Assembly: GCA_023488865.1 (NCBI GenBank)
Contig: JAMDDG010000218.1
Location: forward strand, 1 to 14,278
Length of the DNA stretch: 14,278 nucleotides
From: Bacteroidota bacterium
GTDB lineage: Bacteria; Bacteroidota; Bacteroidia; Bacteroidales; Prolixibacteraceae
Direction of reading: 5' to 3'
The notes under the pieces were generated by a model. It saw only the letters and a program-made list of their open reading frames with translations, was not told the DNA's origin and searched no databases. The position numbers and the translations under genes are program-made. Within the stretch, counting starts at the first letter, position 1; each line of letters begins with the position of its first letter. This document shows positions 8,267-14,278 of this stretch, one piece after another.

Positions 8267-8851
8267 TCAGGTCAGGTAGGTGCGGTCGTTCCCGTAGCTG
8301 CCGTATTCGTTTTCGACCTGGAGCATCAGGATCGGGCCACCCCTGGTTACCTGCTGCTCTTTTACCTGAAGTGCCAAAGTTTTGATATAACGCTCTACCG
8401 CTGCGGTATAGCGTGGATCCATGCACCGCACTTTGATATCAGGAATGGCCAGCAGGTAGGAGGGCAATCCGCCAAAATCCCATTCGGCACAGACATAGGG
8501 ACCGGGGCGCAGGATGAGCCACATGCCCTCTTCCTGAACCAAGCGGATAAATTTGGCGATATTGTGATTATCGGTTTGAAAATCAAATACCCGGGAGGCC
8601 GTTTCATGGTAATTCCAAAAGATATAGGCGGCGATGGTATTGCATCCCATTGCCTTGGCCATCCGGATACGTTGTTGCCAGTATTCCGCAGGAATCCTGG
8701 CCGGGTGCATTTCACCGGAGATGATCTGCATAGGTTTCCCGTCGAGGAGAAAATCCCGGGTGCTTAATGAGAAAGTATGCGGCTTTTCCTGGGACCTGCC
8801 GATGAGTGAAATCAGGCAGAAGAGTCCCGGGATTAAAATTTTTTTGACCAA
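8267..8851 (-). pseudogene. Truncated GH35 beta-galactosidase (N-terminal remnant)
   Basis: The 194-codon frame encodes a signal peptide (about 1-20, KKILIPGLFCLISLIGRSQ) and the first third of a glycoside hydrolase family 35 catalytic barrel. Visible motifs are DFLLDGKPMQIISGEMHPAR (about 33-52), MGCNTIAAYIFWNYHE (68-83), LRPGPYVCAEWDFGGLP (114-130) and LQVENEYGSYGNDRTYL (177-193). Glu182 in NEYG is the expected acid/base. Family members run to about 600 residues or more, and the part with the catalytic nucleophile is absent, so the product should be inactive. The TGA follows YLT directly; in another frame LKNFLAISIR continues to a TGA at 8238, which may be a frameshifted extra bit of GH35. 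The start is TTG at 8851-8849, in the same frame as GH105 and just beyond its stop (TAA GCA TTG). It was probably the last gene of the GH unit. No terminator separates it from pheS. Confidence 0.82.
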
Positions 8852-8854
8852 TGC

Positions 8855-9955
8855 TTATCTTTTTAGTTTGATTACTTCGCTCCCGGCAAGCAGAAAGGCG
8901 CCAGAGCCATATACTTCCCAGCTGTCCGCGTTGAAATTTTTCTTCGGATCGGCGCCGATCGGCTGTACCCATCCCACAAGTCCATCTTTTTGAACGCACT
9001 TGTTCAGTCCAATCCATGCTTTCTCAACTACCGGTAAGTAAGTGGCTTTATCCAAAATACCGTTGTTGATTCCCCAGGCGATGGCATAACAATCGAAGCC
9101 TGAGCCGCTCACTTCACCTCCGGGGTACGAATCAGGATCGAGCAAACTGGCACGCCACAAACCATCCGCTTGCTGAAGTTCTTTCAAACGGGCCGACATC
9201 TCTTTGAGAAGTTGGATATAAAAACCCCTGCCGGCATAATTGGCCGGAAGAGCCTGCAATATCCTGACCAGTCCGCCCATGACCCATCCGTTTCCCCGCG
9301 ACCAGAAAATCTTCTTTCCATTGGCTTCGCGGATATCTTTCCCGTCGTTTTTGATCACATATTTCAAGTCGCGGGCAAAAAGGTGCTCTTCTTTGTCGTA
9401 CAACAGATTATAAGTCTCTTTGTATAGCTGATCGCTATAGGCGAAATAACTACTGTTGCCTGTTACGGCACCCAGTTTAACGATGGCCGGCGGCCCCATG
9501 AACAGCGCGTCGCACCACCACCATTTGATGACTTCGATCCCTTTTGTCGGATAAGGCTTTTTCATGAAAATGGCCAGCGTGTCGATAAATGGCTGGATCA
9601 TTTCCTGCTTTTTCTCGACTTTGTAAACATCCACATAAGTTTGACAAATGGCGATATCATCGGCATGATACCAACGCTTGCCAGGTTTCCAGCCTGTTGA
9701 CTTTCCCAAATCAAGCAGTGACTGGTATATGGCTTTCGATTTTGTAGTTTCCCAGGCGGCAGTCACCCCGGCATAAAATGCACCGTTCGTCCAGTCTGTT
9801 GGCGCGTGCTTGGGATTTTTCAGTTGCCAGGCCGTCACTTTCTTCATCGTTCTTTTGATGTTACCGGCGGCAAATAGTCTTTTGGTATTCTCCGTTCTGG
9901 CGAAACCAGCGAAAACAATAAAAACCAAAATAAGGAGGGCGATAATCTTTTTCAT
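8855..9955 (-). CDS. GH105-type unsaturated rhamnogalacturonyl/glucuronyl hydrolase, secreted
   Basis: The 366-residue product belongs to the glycoside hydrolase 88/105 group, which removes the 4,5-unsaturated uronic acid left at the non-reducing end of oligosaccharides by polysaccharide lyases. Best known is YteR/YesR on rhamnogalacturonan fragments. It has a signal peptide (1-19, MKKIIALLILVFIVFAGFA), then (alpha/alpha)6-barrel motifs: WYHADDIAICQTYVDVY (95-111), WWWCDALFMGPP (145-156, where Asp149 fits the catalytic aspartate of YteR), FWSRGNGWVMGGL (217-229), and WRASLLDPDSYPGGEVSGSG near 275. The length is normal for GH105 and no lipobox is seen. I chose ATG 9955; an in-frame TTG lies one codon upstream. 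It follows GH3 by 133 bases, has its own likely promoter, and the GH35 remnant begins 3 bases after its stop. The exact substrate is not determinable from sequence. Confidence 0.88.
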   Translation of the reverse strand: MKKIIALLILVFIVFAGFARTENTKRLFAAGNIKRTMKKVTAWQLKNPKHAPTDWTNGAFYAGVTAAWETTKSKAIYQSLLDLGKSTGWKPGKRWYHADDIAICQTYVDVYKVEKKQEMIQPFIDTLAIFMKKPYPTKGIEVIKWWWCDALFMGPPAIVKLGAVTGNSSYFAYSDQLYKETYNLLYDKEEHLFARDLKYVIKNDGKDIREANGKKIFWSRGNGWVMGGLVRILQALPANYAGRGFYIQLLKEMSARLKELQQADGLWRASLLDPDSYPGGEVSGSGFDCYAIAWGINNGILDKATYLPVVEKAWIGLNKCVQKDGLVGWVQPIGADPKKNFNADSWEVYGSGAFLLAGSEVIKLKR

Positions 9956-9983
9956 CAAACAAGGATTTTAGTTAATTTGGAAA

Positions 9984-9991
9984 CAAATATA
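9984..9991 (-). promoter_or_regulatory. Predicted -7 box of the GH105 promoter
   Basis: On the minus strand this reads TATATTTG, an exact TAnnTTTG match, 28 bases before the GH105 ATG. It would allow GH105 and the GH35 remnant to be transcribed apart from GH3. There is no TTTG at -33; a palindrome lies next to that position instead. Confidence 0.5.
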
Positions 9992-10001
9992 TAAAGTTGT
10001 G

Positions 10002-10011
10002 CAATCGATTG
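10002..10011. promoter_or_regulatory. Palindrome CAATCGATTG, possible LacI-family operator
   Basis: A perfect 10-base palindrome whose core AATCGATT matches the AAnCGnTT half-site pattern with central CG that LacI/GalR-family repressors commonly recognise. It starts 10 bases upstream of the GH105 -7 box and overlaps the stretch leading to the -33 position, a place where a bound repressor would block RNA polymerase. No regulator gene is in the window, so the assignment rests on motif and position only. Confidence 0.35.
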
Positions 10012-10050
10012 TTTCAGAATTATCAATCAGTTTGTGATTAATTTTGCGAC

Positions 10051-10078
10051 CTTCCCGACACACAGATGCCGGGACAAG
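10051..10078 (-). other. Weak hairpin after GH3
   Basis: TCCCG (10053-10057) and CGGGA (10070-10074) pair around a 12-base loop, extended by CT/AG (10051-10052 with 10077-10078) if two unpaired bases on the right arm are allowed. It lies about 11 bases past the GH3 stop, but no T-tract follows on the minus strand. It may stabilise or process the GH3 transcript rather than terminate it. Confidence 0.3.
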
Positions 10079-10088
10079 CCGCTGAAAT

Positions 10089-12269
10089 CTATTTTACTGC
10101 AATTTTCACCGTTTGCACGATATTGCGGGAAGAATTGCCCAGGTGCAGAAGGAAATCCCCCGGTTCGACCGTCCATCCTTTGGCCGCTTCGTTGTAGTAA
10201 GCCAAATCTGACACCTTGACCGCTAATTCGACGGTTTTGGTTTCGCCCGGTTGCAGAAATACTTTTTCGAAACCTTTCAGCTCTTTGATGGGGCGCATTA
10301 CCGAACAAACAGGCTGACTCATATACAACTGGGCAACTTCCGCCCCGAATACAGGCCCGTTATTTCTAACCTTGAATTTGACTTTAATTACCTCATTTTT
10401 TCCGTAAGTGGTCTGGTCTGTGGTCAAGCCGGAAAGCTCAAATGTGGTGTAGGAAAGTCCGAAGCCGAAGGGATATTGCGGCACGATTTTCTTCGTATCG
10501 AACCAGCGGTAACCTACCAGGATATCCTCTTCGTAGTTGACTTTGAGGTTACGTCCCGGATAATTTCCCAGAGCATGGGCTGGCGATTGCTCCAATGAAA
10601 CCGGAAGCGTGAAAGGCATTTTACCCGATGGGTTTACCTTGCCGCTCAACACATCAACCACTGCATTACCGGCTTCCATCCCGCCGTACCAGGCCCACAA
10701 GAGAGCGGGCACCCTGTAAACAATCCCGGCCAGCTCAACAGGGGAACCGGCAATGATCACCACAATGGTTCGTGGATTGACTTTCGCCACTTCCCGGATC
10801 AGGGTCTCCTGACCATAAGGCAGTTTCATGTCGATTTTGTCGAACGACTCGGTATCAAAATCGTGGTTCAATCCGCCGAAGATGATGGCCACTTCCGATT
10901 TCTTCGCTGCTTCAACGGCTTCGTCAATCAGCTTCCAGTCGACCTTGTTGGCGTCGGCCTGCCCTTTGTTGGTGCCCTCTTTGAAAACAGATTGCTTCTC
11001 ATACCCTTTCGCGTAGTTGATTTTCACACTATTGCCAAATTTTTTCTGTAGTGCGGCAAGCGGGGTTACTTCGTACAGGGCTTTGATCTCGGAACTGAGT
11101 CCTCCGCCACAATGTTTGCGGGTGGCGTTGTCGCCGATTACCGCCACTGATTTCAGTTTGGAGAAATCGAGCGGGAGCAGATGACCTTCGTTTTGCAACA
11201 ACACTGCTGCCTCAGCGGCCGACTGGTAAGCTGCCTGCTGATGCTCGGGTGTATTCATCTTCCCTTTTTCGCGTGTTTTATCACCCAGCATTTTGGTTTG
11301 GATCATCACCCGAAGGATGTTGCCTACCTTTTCATCTATCAGCGCCATCGGCACTTTGCCCTCTTTCACGGCGTCTATCAGCGGTTGGGCAAAATACCAT
11401 TCGTTGTAATCTTTCTTGTTGGTTCCCATCTCAAGATCGAGTCCGGCCAGTGCAGATTTGACGGTCGAATGGGCAGCGCCCCAGTCGGTCATCAGGATAC
11501 CTTTAAAGCCCAGCTCCTTCTGGAGAATCTCCCGGTCGAGATATTCGTTCTCTGCACACCAATCCCCGCGAAATTTGTTGTAGGCGGCCATTACCGTGTG
11601 CGAACCACCTTCGGTTACCGCCGCTTTAAATGCTGGCAGGTAGATTTCGTGCAATGCCCGTTCGGAGACGGAGACATCCACACTGTTACGGTGATCCTCC
11701 TGGTTGTTGGCCAGATAATGTTTGACGCTGGCAGACACATCTTTAGATTGCAGCGCCTGGATATAGGGAACCGCCATCGCCCCAACGAGATAAGGGTCTT
11801 CGCTCAGATATTCAAAATTGCGGCCGCACAGGGGTGTGCGTATAATGTTGACGCCTGGTCCCAACAAAACATCTTTTTGGCGGAAACGGGCCTCTTCGCC
11901 TAACACAATACCGCGTTGGTAGGCCAGCTGGCGGTTCCAACTGGCGGCCAGGGCTGTCCCGGGAGGGAAACAGGTGGCAGAGTCGTTGGTCCATCCGGCA
12001 TATTTCCAGTCGTGGAGGTTCATCTCTGCGCGGACGCCGTGAGGTCCGTCGGAGAGCGCCAGCTGAGGGATGCCCAGCCTTTTGACGCCGTTTACATAAA
12101 ACTTGGAGTTGGCGTGCAACAGGCCCACCTTTTCTTCCAAGGTCATTTTCTTCAGGAGCGACTGGATCTTCTTTTCCTGTACCTGTTCTTTGTTTTCCGT
12201 TTTTTTAGCCTGGGCCATGGTTGCCGTCAGGAGACACAGGGCAAAAAACATAATCACTGTTTTTCTCAT
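10089..12269 (-). CDS. Glycoside hydrolase family 3 (beta-glucosidase/xylosidase-like), secreted
   Basis: The 726-residue product is a complete three-domain GH3 enzyme, which removes non-reducing-end sugars from oligosaccharides with retention of configuration. It has a signal peptide (about 1-21, ending TMAQA, no lipobox), then the N-terminal barrel with LSDGPHGVR (72-80), GRNFEYLSEDPYL (149-161), KHYLANNQE (183-191) and the nucleophile motif GILMTDWG (Asp262). The alpha/beta sandwich domain carries VIGDNATRKHCGGG (377-390) and DTESFDKIDMKLP (472-484, where Glu474 fits the acid/base). Next come GYRWFDTKKIVPQYPFGFG (586-604) and a fibronectin-III-like C-terminal domain (about 625-726). Both catalytic residues are present. 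Substrate specificity (glucoside, xyloside, galactoside) cannot be assigned from sequence. It is the first gene of the minus-strand glycosidase group, with GH105 downstream. I chose the ATG because it gives an ordinary signal peptide. Confidence 0.94.
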   Translation of the reverse strand: MRKTVIMFFALCLLTATMAQAKKTENKEQVQEKKIQSLLKKMTLEEKVGLLHANSKFYVNGVKRLGIPQLALSDGPHGVRAEMNLHDWKYAGWTNDSATCFPPGTALAASWNRQLAYQRGIVLGEEARFRQKDVLLGPGVNIIRTPLCGRNFEYLSEDPYLVGAMAVPYIQALQSKDVSASVKHYLANNQEDHRNSVDVSVSERALHEIYLPAFKAAVTEGGSHTVMAAYNKFRGDWCAENEYLDREILQKELGFKGILMTDWGAAHSTVKSALAGLDLEMGTNKKDYNEWYFAQPLIDAVKEGKVPMALIDEKVGNILRVMIQTKMLGDKTREKGKMNTPEHQQAAYQSAAEAAVLLQNEGHLLPLDFSKLKSVAVIGDNATRKHCGGGLSSEIKALYEVTPLAALQKKFGNSVKINYAKGYEKQSVFKEGTNKGQADANKVDWKLIDEAVEAAKKSEVAIIFGGLNHDFDTESFDKIDMKLPYGQETLIREVAKVNPRTIVVIIAGSPVELAGIVYRVPALLWAWYGGMEAGNAVVDVLSGKVNPSGKMPFTLPVSLEQSPAHALGNYPGRNLKVNYEEDILVGYRWFDTKKIVPQYPFGFGLSYTTFELSGLTTDQTTYGKNEVIKVKFKVRNNGPVFGAEVAQLYMSQPVCSVMRPIKELKGFEKVFLQPGETKTVELAVKVSDLAYYNEAAKGWTVEPGDFLLHLGNSSRNIVQTVKIAVK

Positions 12270-12381
12270 ACTGTGATTTCTATTTGTTGTGAAATTATTC
12301 TTAGCAATTGACCTTTAGCTATAAGCTATTAGCCTTGAAAACGAGTCTTTTGTTTAATCAAAGACGGGAGTAATCCGGCTC

Positions 12382-12389
12382 CAAAGATA
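12382..12389 (-). promoter_or_regulatory. Predicted -7 box of the GH3 promoter
   Basis: On the minus strand this reads TATCTTTG, an exact TAnnTTTG match. Transcription would begin near 12375, giving a leader of about 105 bases before the GH3 ATG. TTTG tetramers occur upstream on this strand, but with gaps of 14 and 25 bases instead of 19-21. Confidence 0.4.
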
Positions 12390-12454
12390 ACCAAATCACC
12401 GGGCAAAGAAAGGACAAAAAGGAAAAACAAGTGTTGTTTTCGGACAAATTCCGG

Positions 12455-12495
12455 AGACAGAAGAGAATCAATTTCAGTCTTTTGTCTGTTTTTTT
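12455..12495 (+). terminator. Terminator-like hairpin with no plus-strand gene before it
   Basis: AGACAGAAGA (12455-12464) pairs with TCTTTTGTCT (12478-12487), 10 bp with one G-T pair and a 13-base loop, followed by a run of seven T (12489-12495). The structure is flanked by CCGG at 12451 and again at 12496. It lies directly upstream of the predicted promoter of the next gene, so it may shield that promoter from stray transcription or serve as a protein-binding inverted repeat. Confidence 0.4.
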
Positions 12496-12517
12496 CCGGG
12501 AATGCCAATTATTTCTT

Positions 12518-12525
12518 TATTTTTG
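12518..12525 (+). promoter_or_regulatory. Predicted -7 box of the DoxX/TIM-barrel gene
   Basis: TATTTTTG matches TAnnTTTG exactly, and transcription would start near 12532. At the -33 position there is TTCC rather than TTTG. The upstream hairpin with its T-tract occupies the -33 region. Confidence 0.45.
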
Positions 12526-12540
12526 TTTGACTGACCAATG

Positions 12541-12555
12541 CAGGCGGGAGGCCTG
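12541..12555 (+). other. Small hairpin in the DoxX/TIM-barrel leader
   Basis: CAGGC and GCCTG pair around the loop GGGAG, in the predicted untranslated leader just after the transcription start. It lies 10 bases before a strong Shine-Dalgarno sequence (AAGGAG). It is too short to assign to any known element. Confidence 0.35.
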
Positions 12556-12576
12556 AGAAGAATCTAAGGAGTAAAT

Positions 12577-12597
12577 ATGCATCAGCTTAGGTATTAA
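12577..12597 (+). CDS. Possible six-codon leader peptide (MHQLRY)
   Basis: An ATG at 12577 is preceded by AAGGAG (12566-12571) at ideal spacing and encodes MHQLRY before TAA at 12595-12597. The main gene starts 18 bases later, at 12616, without a visible Shine-Dalgarno. Strong Shine-Dalgarno sequences are uncommon in Bacteroidetes, which makes this one stand out. It could be a translated upstream frame or chance; the peptide resembles no leader I know. Confidence 0.3.
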   Translation: MHQLRY

Positions 12598-12615
12598 AAA
12601 GCAAATCTTTGACTC

Positions 12616-14172
12616 ATGAAAAATAACAACGCGCAAACTTACCAGCGATTATTGATCACCCTTTTGCGGGTCGCTATCGGCTGGCATTTCCTCTACGAAG
12701 GAGTTTCCAAAATTGCCCAGGGCAACTGGACGGCATCCGGTTTTTTGCTCCACACCTCCGGCGCCTTTTCCGGATTTTACCAGTTTTTAGCCAGCTCGCC
12801 GGTTCTTTTGAAACTCACAGATTTGCTGAACATGTATGGGCTTGTGCTGATCGGCCTGGCCCTGTTTGTAGGGCTTCTCAGCCGCTTCGCCGCGCTTGCA
12901 GGCGCCCTGCTGCTGACACTCTACTATTTTGCTTATCCCCCCTTCGGCAATCCGTTGCTGAGCACTGCCGAGGGCCATCTCTTTATTGTGGACCGGCTTT
13001 TTATCGAAGCAGCGGCCCTGCTCTTCCTTTTCTTCTACCGTGAAACCGGATTCAGTCTTGATGTCCTGATAAAAAGCTACCGCGAAAGCCGTAAATCACC
13101 GGTGGCGGCAACCGAAAGCAGCAGCTCGAGGCGCGAAGCGATCAAAAACCTGGCGACGCTGCCGGTACTGGGTGCGATGGGTTGGGGCGCCGTGAACAAT
13201 TACAAAACCTATGGCGTGGATGTGATGAGCGGTGCGACCATCCAGGTGAAACAGACGGCGCTGAACGAGCTGAAAGGCGAATTGCCCAAGGGCAAAATCG
13301 GCAAACACGAGATCAGCCGGCTGATAGCAGGTGGCAACCTGATTGGCGGTTGGGCCCACTCGCGCGACCTGATCTACGTCTCTACCCTTTTCAAGGCATA
13401 CAACACCGAACAAAAAGTATACGAAACGCTGATCCTGGCCGAGCAGGCGGGGATCAACACCATCAACATCGGCTTTGCCTCCAATCCGTTGCTGGCGAAA
13501 TACAAGAAGATCACGGGCAGCAAAATCAAGGTAATTACCCAGGTAGCACCCAATTTGAATAACTCGAAGCTGGCACAGGTGGGCTCCGGCACCGATCCGA
13601 AACTCTTTTTCGAGAATATCGACAAAGCCATCGATTTTGGAGTGGACATCATCCAGGTACAGGGCAACTGGTGCGACTGGCTGGTGCGCGACAACAAGAT
13701 CGAGGTGATAGGGAAGATGCTGGAACATATCCGTCAGCAGGGTTATACCGCAGGATTAGGCGCCCACTCCGTCGAGTCGCTGATTGCCTGTGCCGACCAA
13801 GGCATTATCCCCGATTACTACATGAAGACCATGCACCACGACCAGTACTGGTCGGCCCACCCGCGCGAAAACCGTTTCCCCTTCGAGGTCGACGGTAAGG
13901 AATACCTCGATCATAACCGTTTCCACAACAACATGTTCTGCCTCTTCCCCGAGCGCACCGTCGATTTCGTCAGCAAGGCCACGGTGCCGGTAATGGGCTT
14001 TAAAGTGCTGGCCGCCGGCGCCATCGAACCCAAAGACGGTTTCAAATGGGCCTACAACAACGGCGCCGACTTTATCTGTGTGGGCATGTTCGACTTCCAG
14101 GTGGTCAGCAATGTCAATACCGCCATCGACTGCTTGAAGAGTACCAGCAGGACAAGGAAGTGGTATGGCTAG
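12616..14172 (+). CDS. DoxX-type membrane domain fused to Tat-like segment and TIM-barrel-like domain
   Basis: The 518-residue product appears to be a fusion. Residues 1-145 form a DoxX/DoxD-like four-helix membrane domain (LLITLLRVAIGWHFLYEGV at 12-30, helices near 72-89, 91-108 and 122-141). DoxD is a subunit of thiosulfate:quinone oxidoreductase, but DoxX relatives have varied or unknown roles. After a basic linker comes SRREAIKNL (171-179) and a hydrophobic stretch to about 192, resembling a twin-arginine signal. Residues 232-510 look like a soluble TIM barrel, with HEISRLIAGGNLIGGWAHSRD (231-251), YETLILAEQAGINTINIG, VDIIQVQGNW, GLGAHSVES (380-388), TMHHDQYWSAHPRENRFPF (405-423) and VMGFKVLAAGAI plus FICVGMFDFQ near the end. 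I recognise the barrel as a recurrent but uncharacterised type and cannot name a reaction. Four helices would leave the RR motif in the cytoplasm and the barrel outside. The upstream in-frame TGA at 12610 supports ATG 12616. No gene follows within the window. Confidence 0.75.
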   Translation: MKNNNAQTYQRLLITLLRVAIGWHFLYEGVSKIAQGNWTASGFLLHTSGAFSGFYQFLASSPVLLKLTDLLNMYGLVLIGLALFVGLLSRFAALAGALLLTLYYFAYPPFGNPLLSTAEGHLFIVDRLFIEAAALLFLFFYRETGFSLDVLIKSYRESRKSPVAATESSSSRREAIKNLATLPVLGAMGWGAVNNYKTYGVDVMSGATIQVKQTALNELKGELPKGKIGKHEISRLIAGGNLIGGWAHSRDLIYVSTLFKAYNTEQKVYETLILAEQAGINTINIGFASNPLLAKYKKITGSKIKVITQVAPNLNNSKLAQVGSGTDPKLFFENIDKAIDFGVDIIQVQGNWCDWLVRDNKIEVIGKMLEHIRQQGYTAGLGAHSVESLIACADQGIIPDYYMKTMHHDQYWSAHPRENRFPFEVDGKEYLDHNRFHNNMFCLFPERTVDFVSKATVPVMGFKVLAAGAIEPKDGFKWAYNNGADFICVGMFDFQVVSNVNTAIDCLKSTSRTRKWYG

Positions 14173-14278
14173 CGGATAGAATTACAGGAAGATAAGGAGA
14201 GATTAGGTGAATTCAGGTGGATGACTTCAGCTTTGGGATTGAGATAGGCGAGTTGTATGCTAGGTTAAAACCCTGAGT
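14173..14278. other. Right edge, no gene recognised
   Basis: The last 106 bases contain purine-rich sequence and only short frames, for example 20 codons ending at TGA near 14275. No terminator hairpin is obvious after the DoxX/TIM-barrel stop. I see nothing that can be assigned. Confidence 0.4.

Larger units (their letters stand above)
12270..12615. other. Divergent intergenic region between GH3 and the DoxX/TIM-barrel gene
   Basis: These 346 bases hold no convincing protein gene. Reading left to right they contain the GH3 leader with two small inverted repeats (TAGCT/AGCTA at 12316-12328 and GTCTTT/AAAGAC at 12345-12365), a predicted minus-strand -7 box (12382-12389), a longer hairpin with a T-tract (12455-12495), a plus-strand -7 box (12518-12525), a small GC-rich hairpin (12541-12555), and a six-codon frame with a strong Shine-Dalgarno (12566-12597). 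The density of structure suggests regulation of both flanking genes. Confidence 0.6.

Noticed and set aside
8252..8767. 171-codon plus-strand frame opposite the GH35 remnant
   Set aside because: Considered because GH35 is broken, but the minus strand retains excellent GH35 motifs and this frame shows no recognisable domain or signal.
11181..11903. 240-codon plus-strand frame inside GH3
   Set aside because: Antisense to the conserved GH3 barrel; composition is rich in His, Phe and Cys, as expected from a shadow frame.
13096..13728. 210-codon minus-strand frame inside the fusion gene
   Set aside because: Opposite a well-supported coding region; no start context or known motif.
14218..14277. 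20-codon plus-strand frame from GTG at the right edge
   Set aside because: Too short, no family resemblance and no ribosome-binding evidence.

Overview
The window looks like a chromosome segment from a member of the Bacteroidetes, most likely Bacteroidales. The pointers are an HD-hydrolase/lpxD pair, an rimP-nusA-infB operon with a very long lysine-rich IF2, promoter boxes of the TAnnTTTG type, mostly weak Shine-Dalgarno sequences, and a set of secreted glycoside hydrolases. I could not run any search, so family calls rest on motifs and remembered family features.

Left part (1-2226): a minus-strand unit of a SAMHD1-like HD-domain phosphohydrolase followed by lpxD (lipid A synthesis). lpxD runs off the left edge. 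Next comes a 233-base divergent region holding a good Bacteroidetes-type promoter for the plus-strand operon.

Middle (2227-8159): the conserved operon rimP-nusA-infB (30S maturation, transcription elongation/termination, translation initiation), closed by a perfect 23-bp inverted-repeat terminator. The convergent pheS gene (phenylalanyl-tRNA synthetase alpha chain) lies on the minus strand and shares that terminator region.

Right part (8238-14278): accessory carbohydrate genes. On the minus strand are a complete secreted GH3 enzyme, a complete secreted GH105-type unsaturated-uronyl hydrolase, and a GH35 beta-galactosidase cut off after its acid/base motif. The GH35 remnant ends about 50 bases from the pheS promoter, so a deletion or rearrangement probably joined the two. 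Across a 346-base divergent region lies a plus-strand gene encoding an unusual fusion: a four-helix DoxX-type membrane domain, an internal twin-arginine-like segment, and an uncharacterised TIM-barrel-like domain. Sampled lines here have higher GC (about 50-55%) than sampled lines of the left part (about 37-45%).

The GH3, GH105 and GH35 genes fit stepwise breakdown of pectic or hemicellulosic oligosaccharides in the periplasm, but no SusC/SusD pair, transporter or regulator lies in the window. A LacI-type palindrome sits in the GH105 promoter. The most unusual items are the DoxX/Tat/TIM-barrel fusion and its structured leader, the GH35 truncation junction, and the hairpin in the rimP leader. 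I see no tRNA, rRNA, CRISPR array, insertion sequence or phage gene.
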